64,000 nucleotides of DNA. It comes from Hydractinia symbiolongicarpus (Eukaryota; Cnidaria; Hydrozoa; Anthoathecata; Hydractiniidae). Shown here one piece after another: positions 47,701 through 58,829 of this stretch. How positions within the stretch are numbered: position 1 is the first letter of the stretch; every line of letters begins with the position of its first letter. The DNA is taken from the NCBI RefSeq assembly GCF_029227915.1, contig NC_079878.1:620001-684000 (forward strand). Direction: 5' to 3'. A program made the translations under genes and the position numbers. The notes under the pieces are model-generated. The model saw nothing but the letters and a program-made list of their open reading frames with translations. It ran no database searches and had not been told where the DNA came from.

Positions 47701-49980
47701 TGAATAATGTATACATTCCAAACACAGGACCCACATAGATAACAGTGTTTCCTACACTGAAGTGGCTATATCCTTGATAAATATTCGAAATAATAATAAT
47801 AATAATGACCGGTCCTCACGTATTAACATATCAAATTCAAGCACGGTCCTGACATCACTTAAGATGGATATTATTTTCAGCTCACGGAAGACTGGACAGG
47901 ACATGATTAGCATATGAGATAAAAAAAGTATCGAATGTGTAGTATTTTATCTACGGAAAATTACTGCATTGTCGAAATATAATTTCTTTAAAACCCACAA
48001 AATTGAAATTAGAACCTTTAAGAATACAGACAACAAAATGATCAGATTTTAGTATTATTCGTCTAAATCGAAAGTGAAAATTCCTTCATTCCGTCTATCA
48101 CCTGTTTTCGGACACTAAATTTGTTTTAGAATGCGGCGGAAAGTAGTGCTTATGACAAAAATTCCTACAATCAGCACTTTTTGCAACCATTCGCGTAAAA
48201 AAAAACTGTATAGCAACGCTCATAGCATTTTTAATGACTTTAGAAAACTCTTCTCCAATAAATGACGGCATTGAAATAATGGTGACCAATTCCAGCTAAT
48301 TTGTAGCACAATTAAGTATCTAAACCGTAATAATTTTCGCGGATAAATGTTTTTGCAGGTAAAAAGAATATATTTTTTAACTTTCGCGGACGATAGTTTG
48401 TAAAACGTTTCGCGGTTTTTTTCATTCTGCAATATAATTACACAAGTCACTTTCTTGACATTTTAAAGACTAATAATTTTCGCGAATGGTGTTTTAAATA
48501 ATATTTCACGGGTACATAATTTAGCGAATTTCAGTAAAAATCCGCCAAAAGCGCGAGAATAAGTAACTGCGAAAAACTTAGAAATATGTACGTTTGTTTG
48601 ATTTACAATAAATGGTCCTGCGAAGTCCAAGATTAGCTTTGAGCCCTATAAACACGTGCTGTGTGAAGAAAAAGTTATTGTCTTCCAAAGTCAATCAAAA
48701 AGTCAAGTCGCCAACGCGTCACGTGACTATATTTACCTATGAGAAGACATAAAAAATTATTTTGAAGTGTATGTGTAGCTTTATTTGTTTTGTATGTTCC
48801 AAGCCTTGTTCCACTCTTTGTGTGTTAATGACCTATTGTGTATTTTTAACTTCTTTTGTTTTTTTGTATAATAGGCTTTTGTTGTGTATAAAGTTTGGTG
48901 TATATAGTAGATTCATGTGTGTGATGTGAGTTAGTGTGTGTCTTGCGAGGTAAGGTAGTTTTCTCAAAGTGGTTTAATAATTTTTTTTATTTCTTTTGTT
49001 TGAGTTATATTAGTATTTATTTTATACTTATTCTTATTTTCTTCATGCTGTACCACTTGCTGTTCACTTTGTTTGTGTTGGGTTTGTAAAACTCGTGAGT
49101 TAATCTTGTCCCTGGTAGAAGTGGCGTTCTCGTGTGTGTTTGTGTTCGTTTTGTTAATTATATGTATATATTTTTTGTCTGTGTACTAGGCAAGGTTTTG
49201 TATATTTATTCAACGTTTTCGGCATAACATGCACCTCTGTGTTATAACTTGTTAAATTCATTCCTAACCTGAGTGTAACTCTTGTTTGTGTGTGCGGCGC
49301 TAATAATTTAATCACAGCTTTTCTACAAGCATTTCATCTACATACTGATTATCGTGCGCTTCGTGACGTACTTTTGATGTTGATCTCATGTATTCAGTTA
49401 ACTGTTGGTCTTATTACGATTTCCATTTATTTCAATCGAAATGAGATTTTAATGGGTCTTAATTCTTCTTCTTTTTAATGAGTACTTGATAAGCATCCTC
49501 GTCCACAGGGTTTGTTGCCTATGCCAAAGTCGCTAGCGCTTACTCGATGGCAAAATGGCAAAAAGGCAAAAGCCCATGGGGACAAGGTTGACTAAATATG
49601 ATTGCCAACTTTGCTCCTCTTAGATAAACGTTACTCCCTCTACTACTTCCAAAAACCCGCCACGTTTCCCAAAAACTTTCAGAAAATGGGTCATTTAACG
49701 GTACTAGCAATAACACTGAACTCAGTGTTAGGTCTATCATGTCCCGTTCTGTTCGGTAACATTGTTTTAATTTGTTAAAGGACGATGAAGCGAAACGATT
49801 TCGGGTTATGTAACTTGTTTAGATAAAAATGTTTTCGCGTGTTGTAGGTTCCGTTTGCTTGAATCATAGTCATAAGAAAAAAAGACTATGCTTGAATCGC
49901 CACTATTTTGAGTTTGCGCGCGTATTCCTGTACGACCGTACGACGTGCTTTGCGATCTACTTTTGCTTTTATTGAGTGAC
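44765..49980. other. Gene-poor 5 kb, no coding region recognised
   Basis: No ORF here has a recognisable domain and no splice-joinable exon chain was found. It holds a 19 bp hairpin (45241-45285), a short AAT microsatellite near 47790-47810, several TTTTCGCG motifs at 48325-48560 that look like a decayed repeat, and a GT-rich stretch at 48780-49200. Confidence 0.4.
45241..45285. repeat. Perfect 19 bp hairpin
   Basis: CTTGATTATTTCCTTCTAA at 45241-45259 is exactly inverted at 45267-45285 with a 7 nt loop. There is no GC-rich stem or U-tract to suggest an RNA gene; it is more likely a foldback remnant. Confidence 0.8.
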
Positions 49981-50039
49981 GTTACAAAAAAAGACCTTTA
50001 TAAGCATCTATTCGCCCTGAACCATTTGCTAATGATCTT

Positions 50040-51540
50040 GGAGGAGCAGGAAAGTTTCGAAAAATGAAATATTGGTGGGACAAAATTGTTGAGGTCGGTC
50101 CAAAATTAGGATATTATCCCAATGCTTCGAAATCTTGGTTGATAGTGAAGTCTGAAGCAAAAAGAGTTGAAGCAGAGAAGATTTTTGAAGACACAAATGT
50201 AAATATTAAGGAAGAAAGTACCTCGGAGGTTTCGTTGGCAGCGAGGAAGGAAAATCTAAATACGCAAGCAATTTAGTGAAAGAATGGTGTGAACAGCTTC
50301 TTGTACTCTCAAAAATTGCAAAAAGCCAACCACAAACAGCTTTTGCATTTTATAAGTGGCTTTAAACACAAGATAACCTACTTCATTAGAACGTTTCCTG
50401 AAATACAGCTTCATATAGTAGCTTCATATAGCAGCTTTTGACAAAGTAATTGACTCAGTTTTCATACCAGCATTCACTGATGGTCACATATGTTCTTCTG
50501 GCGAAAGGCTTCTTTTGTCATTACCTGCTAGGATGGGTGGACTTGCTTTGCCGATCTTTGCAGATGCAGCTCCGGAAGAGTATCAGAACTTGATTTTGGT
50601 GACTGCACAACTGGTTGACAACATTAAGCAACAGAAATCAGAAAATTCCATTGATATGGGAAAAATGAAGGTGAAACGTGAAATAGGAAAGAAACGTGAA
50701 GAAAATAGATCAACTATGCTATCACAATTGAGAGAAAGATTGAATAAATAGGATATTAGAGCGAAAGACCTTGCTACTACAAGTGGCGCTTCATCTTGGC
50801 TTACCACTCTGCCCCTTGAGTCAGAGAAATTTGTTCTAAGCAAAAGAGAGTTTTTCGACGCAATTAATCTCAGATACAGATGGCCTCTTTAATATCTAAC
50901 TTCAATTTGTCCCTGCAATAAAGTGTATAGTGTAGATCATACCATGTCTTGCCCAAAAGGTGGATTTTTATACATGAGACATGATGAAATGAAAGATTCG
51001 ATCGCCAATCTTTTGCAAGAAACCTGCGAGGACGTTGAGATAGAGCCGCGACTAATCCTTCTGACTGGGGAAGCTCTTCCACCAAATGCTATTCAAGGGG
51101 ATGAAACTAGACTAGATATTGCAGCTAGAAGTTTCTGGCAACGTGGTCAAAGGGCATTCTTTGATGTAAGGTTTTTCAACCCGTTTGCTTTAAGCCATGT
51201 TCATCAGAATCTTCAGAAGGTATTTTGCAACAATGAAAAAGAGAAGAAACGAAAATGCAACCAACGAGTGATTGAAATAGAGCCCGGATCATTTACTCTT
51301 TTGGCGTTTTCGAGTTATGGTGGTTGTAGTCATGAGGCAGAACGATTCGTTAAAGAACTTTCGTTGAAGTTAGCGCGTAGACAAGGAACGGAAGAAGGTT
51401 TTGTGATGAGTTGGTTACGAACGAAATTAAAATCAGCAATCTTGTGTATAAGAGGATCGAGAACTTTGAAAAGGAATGACATGCCAACTGATCCATCAAA
51501 CATCCTTATATCCCAGTCGGTTGGTAAAATTGACGTGTGA
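50040..51540 (+). pseudogene. Reverse transcriptase with nuclease-like C-terminal domain, frameshifted
   Basis: The first open segment (50064-50276) gives KYWWDKIVEVGPKLGYYPNA then SKSWLIVKSEAK, a post-catalytic RT segment common in cnidarian and sponge repeats. A frameshift near 50240 leads to NLVKEWCEQLLVLSKIAK, and later SLPARMGGLALP (50515 on). The last open frame (50923-51540) has CPKGGFLYMRHDEMKD, then ETRLDIAARSFWQ and AFFDVRFFNPFA. The acidic LDI/FFDVR arrangement resembles the PD-(D/E)XK endonucleases of some retroelements. The YxDD core was not found, so it is 5'-truncated. It ends with SWLRTKLKSAILCIRGSRT. Exact retroelement clade unassigned. Confidence 0.75.
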
Positions 51541-51854
51541 ACGAGAACGTACTGTTGAATATTTTATTTTTTTATTTTTTGTTTTTGGCTAAAGCATAAT
51601 TACACTAGCTCGCAGATGCTAGGGTATTCAAATACAGCTGTCCGTCCCAAAATGGAAATTTTTGCCTTTCTGAGCACCGATACGGGATTAGTCGTGTGTT
51701 CGAATCTCATCTTGGTAACTATTTTTACTTTTTTTTTTCTTTTTACTATCTCGCCTGCGAGGATGTGTTTCCAACTCGTAACTAACTAACCAAATGGTCA
51801 ATTGAAACGTCACAAATTTAAACTTCATACCTAAACTCTCTAAGTACTTAGAAG

Positions 51855-52085
51855 TCATCGGCCAAAATTGGTATTTGTTTTCGACAAAATTTGGCACAGT
51901 TAACAAAAAGAAATAATGCTGAACATAATAGTGACATCAAAATTTTGCTTTTTGTCACCTAAATGTCATTTTAGGCCAAAATTGGTCCGAAAATTAAAAT
52001 TACTTTATTTTCAACAAAATTTGGCAAAGTTAACCAAAAAAGTATGCTGAACATGATAGTGACATCAAAATGTTAACTTTCAACC
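51855..52085 (+). repeat. Left arm of a long inverted repeat (two 113 bp units)
   Basis: Two tandem units of about 113 bp start at GGCCAAAATTGG (51859 and 51972). Each contains ACAAAATTTGGCA and ATAGTGACATCAAAAT. The same two-unit block occurs inverted at 54284-54530, with roughly 80-85% identity by eye. Confidence 0.75.
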
Positions 52086-52228
52086 ATGAATGATAGGCTG
52101 TAATTTTTCTTTTTTCTAGTAATTTGTTTTTTTTTTAACTAAAGCTATTTCCTTTTTCGAACAATTAAGATCGTATATTATTTTTCTTTATTTTGCTTTT
52201 TCTCACTAAGTGACTTTCTTATAACCCG

Positions 52229-52269
52229 TTTTTTTTTTTTTTTTTTTTTTTTTGGGGGGGGGGGGGGGG
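52229..52269 (+). repeat. T25-G16 homopolymer junction
   Basis: A run of 25 T (52229-52253) is followed immediately by 16 G (52254-52269). The true lengths are likely to be misjudged by sequencing. Confidence 0.9.
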
Positions 52270-52439
52270 AGAGGGTTTACTGAATTTCAAAAATTTTAGG
52301 TGGAGCTTGTGGTTTTTCTTCTTCCTGTCAGTCAGCATACTCCAGCTTCGTAACAGAAATCACAATTTCATAGACAGCTTTTTATAAACTTTGTTGGCGA
52401 GCTAGTTTACGTATATTATACGTCTTGTTTGCATATTAT

Positions 52440-53720
52440 ATTATATGATAAAAAAAGTAGTATCACTTCCTTCTGTCCGTATGTATTTGCGCAAAGTATG
52501 TGACACATTATTTGACGTCAAGTTTATTTATATTATCCAGACGTAATTAGTTTTAAAATGGCTATCACGTACAAGAAAAGTCTTGTACAAGAAAACCAAA
52601 AGCTTGAACCGTAAGATTAATTAAAACTGTTAAGTAAACTTTTGAAGTTACACAAATTATAAAAGTGGAGAAGAAAATCCGTGTATATGTAACAATCAAA
52701 GTGGATGTGTTCATTTTTCTTTGATGTCGAAAAGGTTACGGCACGACGTCAATAACACTAATTTAACGTTATCAAATAAATGAAGCCATTACAATGCAAT
52801 TAAAACGGGTATATAAATTTCAAAATAATTTTTTTTTTTTACTTTTATCAACAAAATTTTTAAACCCTTATATCTTCTTAGGCGTTTGTCGAAGACGTAT
52901 GACGATATACATTTTTCTTATCAGCGTTTCAAACTCTACGCATTACAGGAAACGGATAAACAAATTTCGCTAATTTATTTTTTGTTTATGCACTGCTGAC
53001 GTAAGCAAAAGATTAGCCTATTTTTGGTAAATAATATAACCAGAAGCTTAAACATTATTGAAAAAGAAACAGAGTCGAAAAAGTTTCTCTTAAAATTTAT
53101 ATTTTGACCTTACATTCCAAAGGCCATCATCAGAATGCATATATTTCTACAGTAAAACCTATAAGAAGTGATAAAATTCGTTGATAAAAGGTTGCTAAGG
53201 TTGCATGTATACGAAAAAATAAAAATGATAAAAGTTAAATAGGCTCAATTATGTCTCCAAAAATGACCCTCGCTATAATTGACTCTATTTATAAAAGAGT
53301 GATAAAAAATTGCTAGTTAAAAATTTCTTAAAGATTTCTCTTGTGCATTTAGTGTGGGCTTTTAATGGTTATCGCTTCTTTTGTTATATTATTTACCATC
53401 AAATTATTTGCTCAAACCAATATTTTTGAGCCTATTTTTTCCAATTACTTCTTCCGCCTAAGTGGATTGTTCCATGGGCCTTATATCTCATTAACCCTTC
53501 ATCAAAAGCTTAAAGCGCTAATCAAGAAAACGTATATGATCATTCATATACGTTTTCTTGACCAGCGCTTAAGCCCTATCCAATAGAGGTAATGTTAAAA
53601 CAAGGTTCTAAATTATTTTTTTTGTATCGATGAGTTGCTGACGTCATCAAAATTCAAATGACGCGTCTTTTTCATTTCTATCCTGCCTCAGTGGAATTTT
53701 CCACGAGCTTTATCGACTAG
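52440..53720 (+). mobile_element. Helitron-like non-autonomous copy A
   Basis: The 3' end is GTGGAATTTTCCAC (hairpin), GAGCTTTATCGA, then CTAG at 53717-53720 followed by T. Upstream sequence (GACGTCAATAACACT near 52747, AATGAAGCCATTACA near 52780, GCTGACGTCATCAAAATTCA near 53637) is shared with copy B at 57.8-58.66 kb. The 5' end is not fixed; a CTTCTGTCCGTATGT segment near 52470 resembles family 5' ends. It contains no ORF of substance. Confidence 0.6.
53513..53571. repeat. 18 bp hairpin, extendable
   Basis: TCAAGAAAACGTATATGA at 53522-53539 is perfectly inverted at 53544-53561 with a 4 nt loop. Flanking AAGCGCT/AGCGCTT extend the stem with a mismatch. The homologous site in copy B (58460-58515) keeps only part of this symmetry. 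Confidence 0.8.
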
Positions 53721-54283
53721 TTGTATTAATAAAACGTTACATGAAGCTAGAAAGTCGATCTTCGTCTCTTTTGTTGCGAACAATTAGCTGCTCAAAATAC
53801 TCCTTCATTTTTTAAAAAACGTACTGAAAGTTACCCCGTTACTGACTTCGAATTCTATTACACTTAAGAGAGTTGACAATGTATTTTACTGTTGAATGGT
53901 AATATCATCAAATTAGTTGCATATATTTTTCGCGTTGAATAAAGTGCATACATTTGCATTAAATTTAATTAAATAAGATATTTTCCGTTGAAAACAACAG
54001 TTAACAAGAAGCCCTGGGGGCTCTAAGAATTTCCGCTCGCTACCAAAATATTTGATGAAAACCTGCTAATTCGTTGTGTTATATTGTGCTAAACATTTGA
54101 GGAGGTTTGGTGCATGAACCTCTGAAGATAAAGCACACAAGTGACATTATATCTTACAACAAACGCAAACAAAACGAAACGTGTCATAATAAACTCACAT
54201 TTTAAAATAAATTGCTAACAAAAAATACAGCCTAACATTCATGGTAAGTCTTGCGATTGAAACGTTTATGGTCTTAAACGGCA
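53721..54283. other. Intergenic inside the inverted-repeat element
   Basis: AT-rich sequence between Helitron-like copy A and the right inverted arm. No gene or repeat recognised. Confidence 0.35.
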
Positions 54284-54530
54284 TTTAGTTGACAAAAAAT
54301 CAAAATTTTGCTGTGACCATCATTTTCAGCATACTTTTTTTATTAACTGTGGCAATTTTTGTCGAAAATAAAGCAGTTTTAATTTTTGGTTAAATTTTGG
54401 CCTAAAATGACATTTAGGTGACAAAAATCAAAATTTCGATGTCACCATTATGTTCACCATACTTTTTTTGTTAACTTTGCCAATTTTTGTTGAAAACAAA
54501 TACTAATTTTGTCCTGAAACATCATTTAGA
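54284..54530 (-). repeat. Right arm of the long inverted repeat
   Basis: The reverse complement of the 51855-52085 block, again as two units, with TTTTTGTTGAAAACA, CATACTTTTTTTGTTAACTT and CCTAAAATGACATTTAGGTG as landmarks. Together the arms bracket about 2.2 kb containing Helitron-like copy A. Confidence 0.75.
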
Positions 54531-54985
54531 TGAGTTCCCAGTAGTTGGGGAGCTTGGGTGCTAAGTTTACATCTGTGACGGAGGAACGTGTAATCCCAGG
54601 GTCGATTTTTTCTCAAAAAATGCTCCAAAAGAAAAGAACGACGGTTTTAAAGAATTTCCTACGCCTTCGGGCGCGGAAATTCAAATAAATAGTACTTAAT
54701 AGATCATTTTCGTTAAATGATCATCATAAATTATCGTTTAAATAAACACCATCTATTGAACACTGCCGCATATATGGGCAACTATAAACAGATAGTCCAC
54801 ATCTATAACAAAGCATCAGTACGGAGTCCTGCTTTTCGAGCAGCCTTCAAGTCTCTCTTATGCAGGTGTAACAGCATAAAAATGAAACTTGGATTAGGCG
54901 CCATAACGTTATCTTCACAATATAAAAGAACGTCTACCAACAATAATGTAACTAAAGAACAAAGTTGCACAGATATCCAGAATTT

Positions 54986-56356
54986 TTACTTCATCAAATT
55001 CTCTGCCAGAAAATTTTCCAGTTGATTAGTTGGTACATCAAAAACTTCTTCAGCAAAATGAATCCCATCGATGGCAAAATTGGGATACGATGCAGCTACA
55101 TGATATATATCAAAGATTGGGAAATTTTCTTCGCATGACACCAACTTAGCAAATTCATTCCACAGTTTGATGCGATGATTTGTTAAAAATCTATGATCGT
55201 CTTTATATTTGCGATAAGTGGGCGTTGTCGTTTTCCAAATCACCATGGGAACAAGTTGTATTTTTTTAAGATTCCTGTACATTTTGACAAAATTTATTAA
55301 TAAGGTTTTGCTTTGATTCATAGTTAAGCCCATCATTGTGTGTAAACCAAAATTTAAAAGTAGGACACTTTTTGGATTTCTCATTTCTTTGCATGTCAGC
55401 ACGTTTTTGAGGTCGTTAAGGACAATACTATCGTTAAAATCCTTTTTATCGTAGATCCGTCTTGCAATTTCTTTTCCACGATACAGAGGATATACCCAAT
55501 TATAAGTGACTTTACAATTTTTAAAAAAATCTGTACAAATAAAACGTTTTTTCAAGTATGAATAGTATCTAAGACCTAACGAATCTCCATATACCCACAA
55601 AGTGGTGTTTTGCTTATGTTTTTTATTAAACACAAAAAGCTTTGTTTTAGGCATTGATGTAAATTTCACTTTTGTGCCATTGCGCGCCCAATATCCTTTA
55701 CTGGTACCTACATAAATACATGTCCCTGTGTTATTCTTTGTTTGTTTTTCTACCCTAACTGTTGCATTCTGTTTCGATTTTTTGAACGACAAAACATGTG
55801 TTTTATATATATAACCTTTCCTATCCAGATGAGCAGTTTGATATTTGCAATGTTCAGTGCCATTAATAAACCACCAAGTAGGAGGATCGCGAATTCCGTC
55901 GCAGAGACTATATTCTAATTCCAACTTAAATTTATAATCTCCAGAAACTGGCAATTCAAGTCTTGCTTCATAAGTTCCATCCATTTTATCTATAACATCG
56001 GCGTTGAAATAAACTGCTCCTTGAACAAATAACCTCCAAGAGTCGCCACCAATAACTTTTTGTCTTTTTAAACCGTCAAACGTCGTAATTGTTAGTTTTA
56101 CAATGTCTTTTTCTCCACTGGTTCTTAAGTTGTATTTACAATAACGTACATCTGTTTGTAATGAGAGATTGTAGTAATATCTTGATTTCCAGGATTTTTT
56201 TCCCAAACATGACGATTGCGTAGAAGTAAGATCCGTTGCAGCGTTGAATTTTGATAATATTTGATTTTTATTTGGTAGAATGGTAATGTATATTAAAGTA
56301 ATAAGAAGGACAACGGTTAATATCGAAGTTAGAAAAATGCGGCGAAATATTTTCAT
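54986..56356 (-). CDS. NXPE family type II membrane protein (PC-esterase-like domain)
   Basis: An intronless 456-codon gene. Residues 1-7 are basic and 8-28 form one hydrophobic span (ILTVVLLITLIYITIL), so the protein is a predicted type II membrane protein with a lumenal or extracellular domain carrying several NxS/T sites. Residues 50-200 form the Ig-like neurexophilin-type region (WRLFVQGAVYFNADVIDKMDGTY, cut here at GTY; DPPTWWFINGTEHC). Residues 250-456 form the SGNH/PC-esterase-like NXPE C-terminal domain, with GDS at 257-259 (LWVYGDSLGLRYY), NFGLHT at 335-340 and the D430/H433 pair in AIDGIHF. The candidate catalytic Ser, Asp and His are present. NXPE proteins are often multi-copy in aquatic invertebrates; their substrate is poorly defined. 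I chose the first ATG because it starts the signal-anchor. Confidence 0.93.
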   Translation of the reverse strand: MKIFRRIFLTSILTVVLLITLIYITILPNKNQILSKFNAATDLTSTQSSCLGKKSWKSRYYYNLSLQTDVRYCKYNLRTSGEKDIVKLTITTFDGLKRQKVIGGDSWRLFVQGAVYFNADVIDKMDGTYEARLELPVSGDYKFKLELEYSLCDGIRDPPTWWFINGTEHCKYQTAHLDRKGYIYKTHVLSFKKSKQNATVRVEKQTKNNTGTCIYVGTSKGYWARNGTKVKFTSMPKTKLFVFNKKHKQNTTLWVYGDSLGLRYYSYLKKRFICTDFFKNCKVTYNWVYPLYRGKEIARRIYDKKDFNDSIVLNDLKNVLTCKEMRNPKSVLLLNFGLHTMMGLTMNQSKTLLINFVKMYRNLKKIQLVPMVIWKTTTPTYRKYKDDHRFLTNHRIKLWNEFAKLVSCEENFPIFDIYHVAASYPNFAIDGIHFAEEVFDVPTNQLENFLAENLMK

Positions 56357-56462
56357 CCTTTCTTACGATAAGTAAAGAACTTTCGATAAAAATTACTAAA
56401 TCTTCATTTGTGTAGTTTTATGTCCATGTTGTTCAGTTCAGTTCCAATGCAAGAGTTTAATC

Positions 56463-56760
56463 AATCATCTACAAGTGCGAAGTCACTGCTCAAAACCAAC
56501 CAAAAAAAGTATACATCGGACTGACGGAAAAATAATTCAAAGAACGCAACGGTGGACACTGGTTTTCTTTCAACAACAAAAAATACAAGAACAGTACGTC
56601 ATTGTCCACTTACATCTGGCAATTGAAGGAACAAAATATCGCGTCAGAGTTAAATTGATCGTGAAACGTGTTAAAGGTTACTCGAATAAAATTAAATCCT
56701 GCCCACTTTGTTTACAAGAAAAATTAAAAATCCTTGTTGCAAAAATAACCACGAACTTTT
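56463..56760 (+). pseudogene. Penelope-like GIY-YIG endonuclease fragment
   Basis: The plus-strand frame from 56463 reads IIYKCEVTAQNQPKKVYIGL then TEK, a stop, FKERNGGHWFSFNNKKYKN and STSLSTYIWQLK. A shift to another frame gives KRVKGYSNKIKSCPLCLQEK. This is the C-terminal GIY-YIG domain of Penelope-like retroelements: VYIGLT is the GIY-YIG block, the Arg follows in FKER, and STSLSTYIWQLK plus CxLCLxEK are family hallmarks. A stop and at least one frameshift kill it. It starts about 107 bp upstream of the NXPE start codon, in that gene's likely promoter. Confidence 0.8.
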
Positions 56761-57770
56761 AAATAAAAGGTCGGAAATGTCGCCATATAAACAAATACCT
56801 ATCGGCGAATTATAAATCACAAGATTGACAATTACATTTGTTTTTCAATTACACTGATTTTTATGACACGCTTTATTGCCTCGATTCACAATCAATTATA
56901 TTTTATGTTTATATAAAGAATTTACAGCTACAGCTGAATATCTTACACTCGAAACACTATAATAATACACACTCTCTATAATAATCAAAAGCGACTTGTG
57001 TTAACCACGCACGAAATTGCACACAGCTCTTTGATCTTTTTGCTACGCAATTTTAAAATTTAATTTTATTTTATCTTTTGCGTAATTTCACAAAAGTTTT
57101 AATTTAGGAGTTTTCTTATATAAAATCCATGGTTAATTAACATTTATTGTTCCTTCGATGCAGTTTCTTTGTTATAAATAACTACGGTCAAAGTTGCGGA
57201 CAATTACTTTGCGTTGTCTATTTCATTGAAAAAGTTTTAATTATTCGCGCCTTTTCAAGAAATTAACAGAAACAAGTTTTTAATAATAGAAGGAGAACAA
57301 TGAATTTTAGAAAGATTTTGTAAGTGATTTTTTGTTTTTTCTAAACATGAATGTGAAATTTATTTTGTAAATTTTGTTTCATCTTTAACTATTTATATTT
57401 TTAATGACAACAATAAACCTGGATGTGCTTATTTTTTTGCTGAAACTTATTGTTTTAAACTGAACAAAAAGTGTAAGAAATGTCAATCTTAGTTTTTTAA
57501 AAGCTATTTGCAGGGAGGAGCCTCTTCTTTACATCAAACTCAGGCCGTAAAAATGCACAAATTATTGTTAAATATATGCATTTTCAAGAAAGCGGCGTAA
57601 CACTACTTTCGATAAACTATACTATAAAAAATAAAAAAGTGTAGTTTACACTGCTTCTGTGTATATTTCCAGGGACCATGGCTATTGCAGAGTATTTCTA
57701 TAACAGAAATAATTTAATTAACAGATACGCGAAATAATTAGGTCAGCTAATTTCCGTTGATTGTTCCACG
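56761..57770. other. Intergenic, no feature recognised
   Basis: AT-rich sequence without a domain-bearing ORF. The last part (about 57725 on) belongs to a decayed Helitron-like 3' end. Confidence 0.35.
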
Positions 57771-57783
57771 GGTTAACGACTAG
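57725..57783 (+). mobile_element. Helitron-like 3' end, remnant
   Basis: CCGTTGATTGTTCCACGG (decayed hairpin), GTTAACGA, then CTAG at 57780-57783. The next bases, TCTATGTC, look like a new 5' end, so this is another head-to-tail joint. Confidence 0.55.
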
Positions 57784-58658
57784 TCTATGTCTTAAAATAA
57801 TACAGGGAGTGTCTGTTTGTAACAGGCAAAGTGGATATCGTCATTTTCCTTTGATGTTACCGAAAAACTTATGTCTAATATGTTAAATTTTCTGACGTCA
57901 ATAACACTACTTTAACGTCAATCTATATAATAATACGCCAGTTCCGTGTGTCTGTCTGTCACTTTTGCAAAGTGGATTATATTCTTCACATTTTTCTTTA
58001 AAAAACATCACCTATAAAATTGTTTTGTAAATTACTAAACTTTGATGTTAAAATAATGTTGACGTCAATATCCTATATTAAAATAATGAAGCCATCACAG
58101 TGCACTTAAAACTTTGAGGCCAAATAACTTGGAAACGAGGTGGTGACGTCAATGTTTTTTCACCGCGTGGGTAACAAGGGACCACCTGGGACCAATTTGG
58201 ATAAGTTTTTCAAACCTGGGTGCGAAAATCCGTTTCGGAATGGACGGGGTGATGACGTCATCAAAAAATCTTTAAACCGTAATATCTCTGCAACCGTTTG
58301 TCATAAGTACATGATTCTATACATTCTTTTGATCATCGTTTCAAGATCTATACGATGAAGGCAACAGGTATACAAATTTCTAAAAAAAAATTTGGGGGTT
58401 TTGACGGGCCATTGCTGCCGTCAGCAAACATTTTAAACCCTTTTATCTCATTAATTGCTTATCAAAACCACATGATGATATACGTGTTCTTGATCAGCAG
58501 TTTAAGCTCTACACAATAGAGGCAACGTGAAAACAAATTTCCAGGAAAAATATTTTGTCTCTTAACAGATACTTGCTGACGTCATCAAAATTTAAATAAC
58601 GGTTCTTTTTTACTGTTATCCTGTCTAAGTGGATTTATCCACGGGCTTTATCGACTAG
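57784..58658 (+). mobile_element. Helitron-like non-autonomous copy B
   Basis: A strong 5' end, TCTATATAATAATACGCCAG, begins at 57922 after an A, with a GTCTGTCTGTC stretch soon after. The 3' end is GTGGATTTATCCAC (hairpin), GGGCTTTATCGA, CTAG at 58655-58658, followed by T. The interval 57784-57921 belongs to a related unit that this copy follows or interrupts. The interior shares blocks with copy A and has no coding capacity. Insertion between A and T fits Helitrons. Confidence 0.7.
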
Positions 58659-58800
58659 TATCCTATATTAAATTAATGAAGCCATTACAGTGCACCTATA
58701 ACTTAGAGGCCAAATAACTTGGAAACGAGGTGGTGACGTCAATGATTTTTCACTGTGTTGGTAACTAGGGAGCACCTAGGACCAATTTGAGTAATTTTCC
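58659..58800 (+). repeat. Direct duplicate of 58067-58205
   Basis: TATCCTATATTAAA, AATGAAGCCAT, CAGTGCAC, GAGGCCAAATAACTTGGAAA and GACGTCAATG occur in the same order and spacing at 58067-58205 and 58659-58800. The second copy starts right after the CTAG end of copy B. It looks like the interior of a second, truncated unit. Confidence 0.75.
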
Positions 58801-58829
58801 ACTAGATATCTTTGCGTATTATCTGTTTT

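Noticed and set aside
51640-51720. tRNA-like B box (GTGTTCGAATCTC)
   Set aside because: No matching A box or stems at proper spacing; probably a chance match or an old SINE scrap.
53365-53586. 73-codon ORF with hydrophobic start
   Set aside because: It is the interior of a Helitron-like repeat crossing a hairpin; the equivalent frame is not preserved in the other copy.
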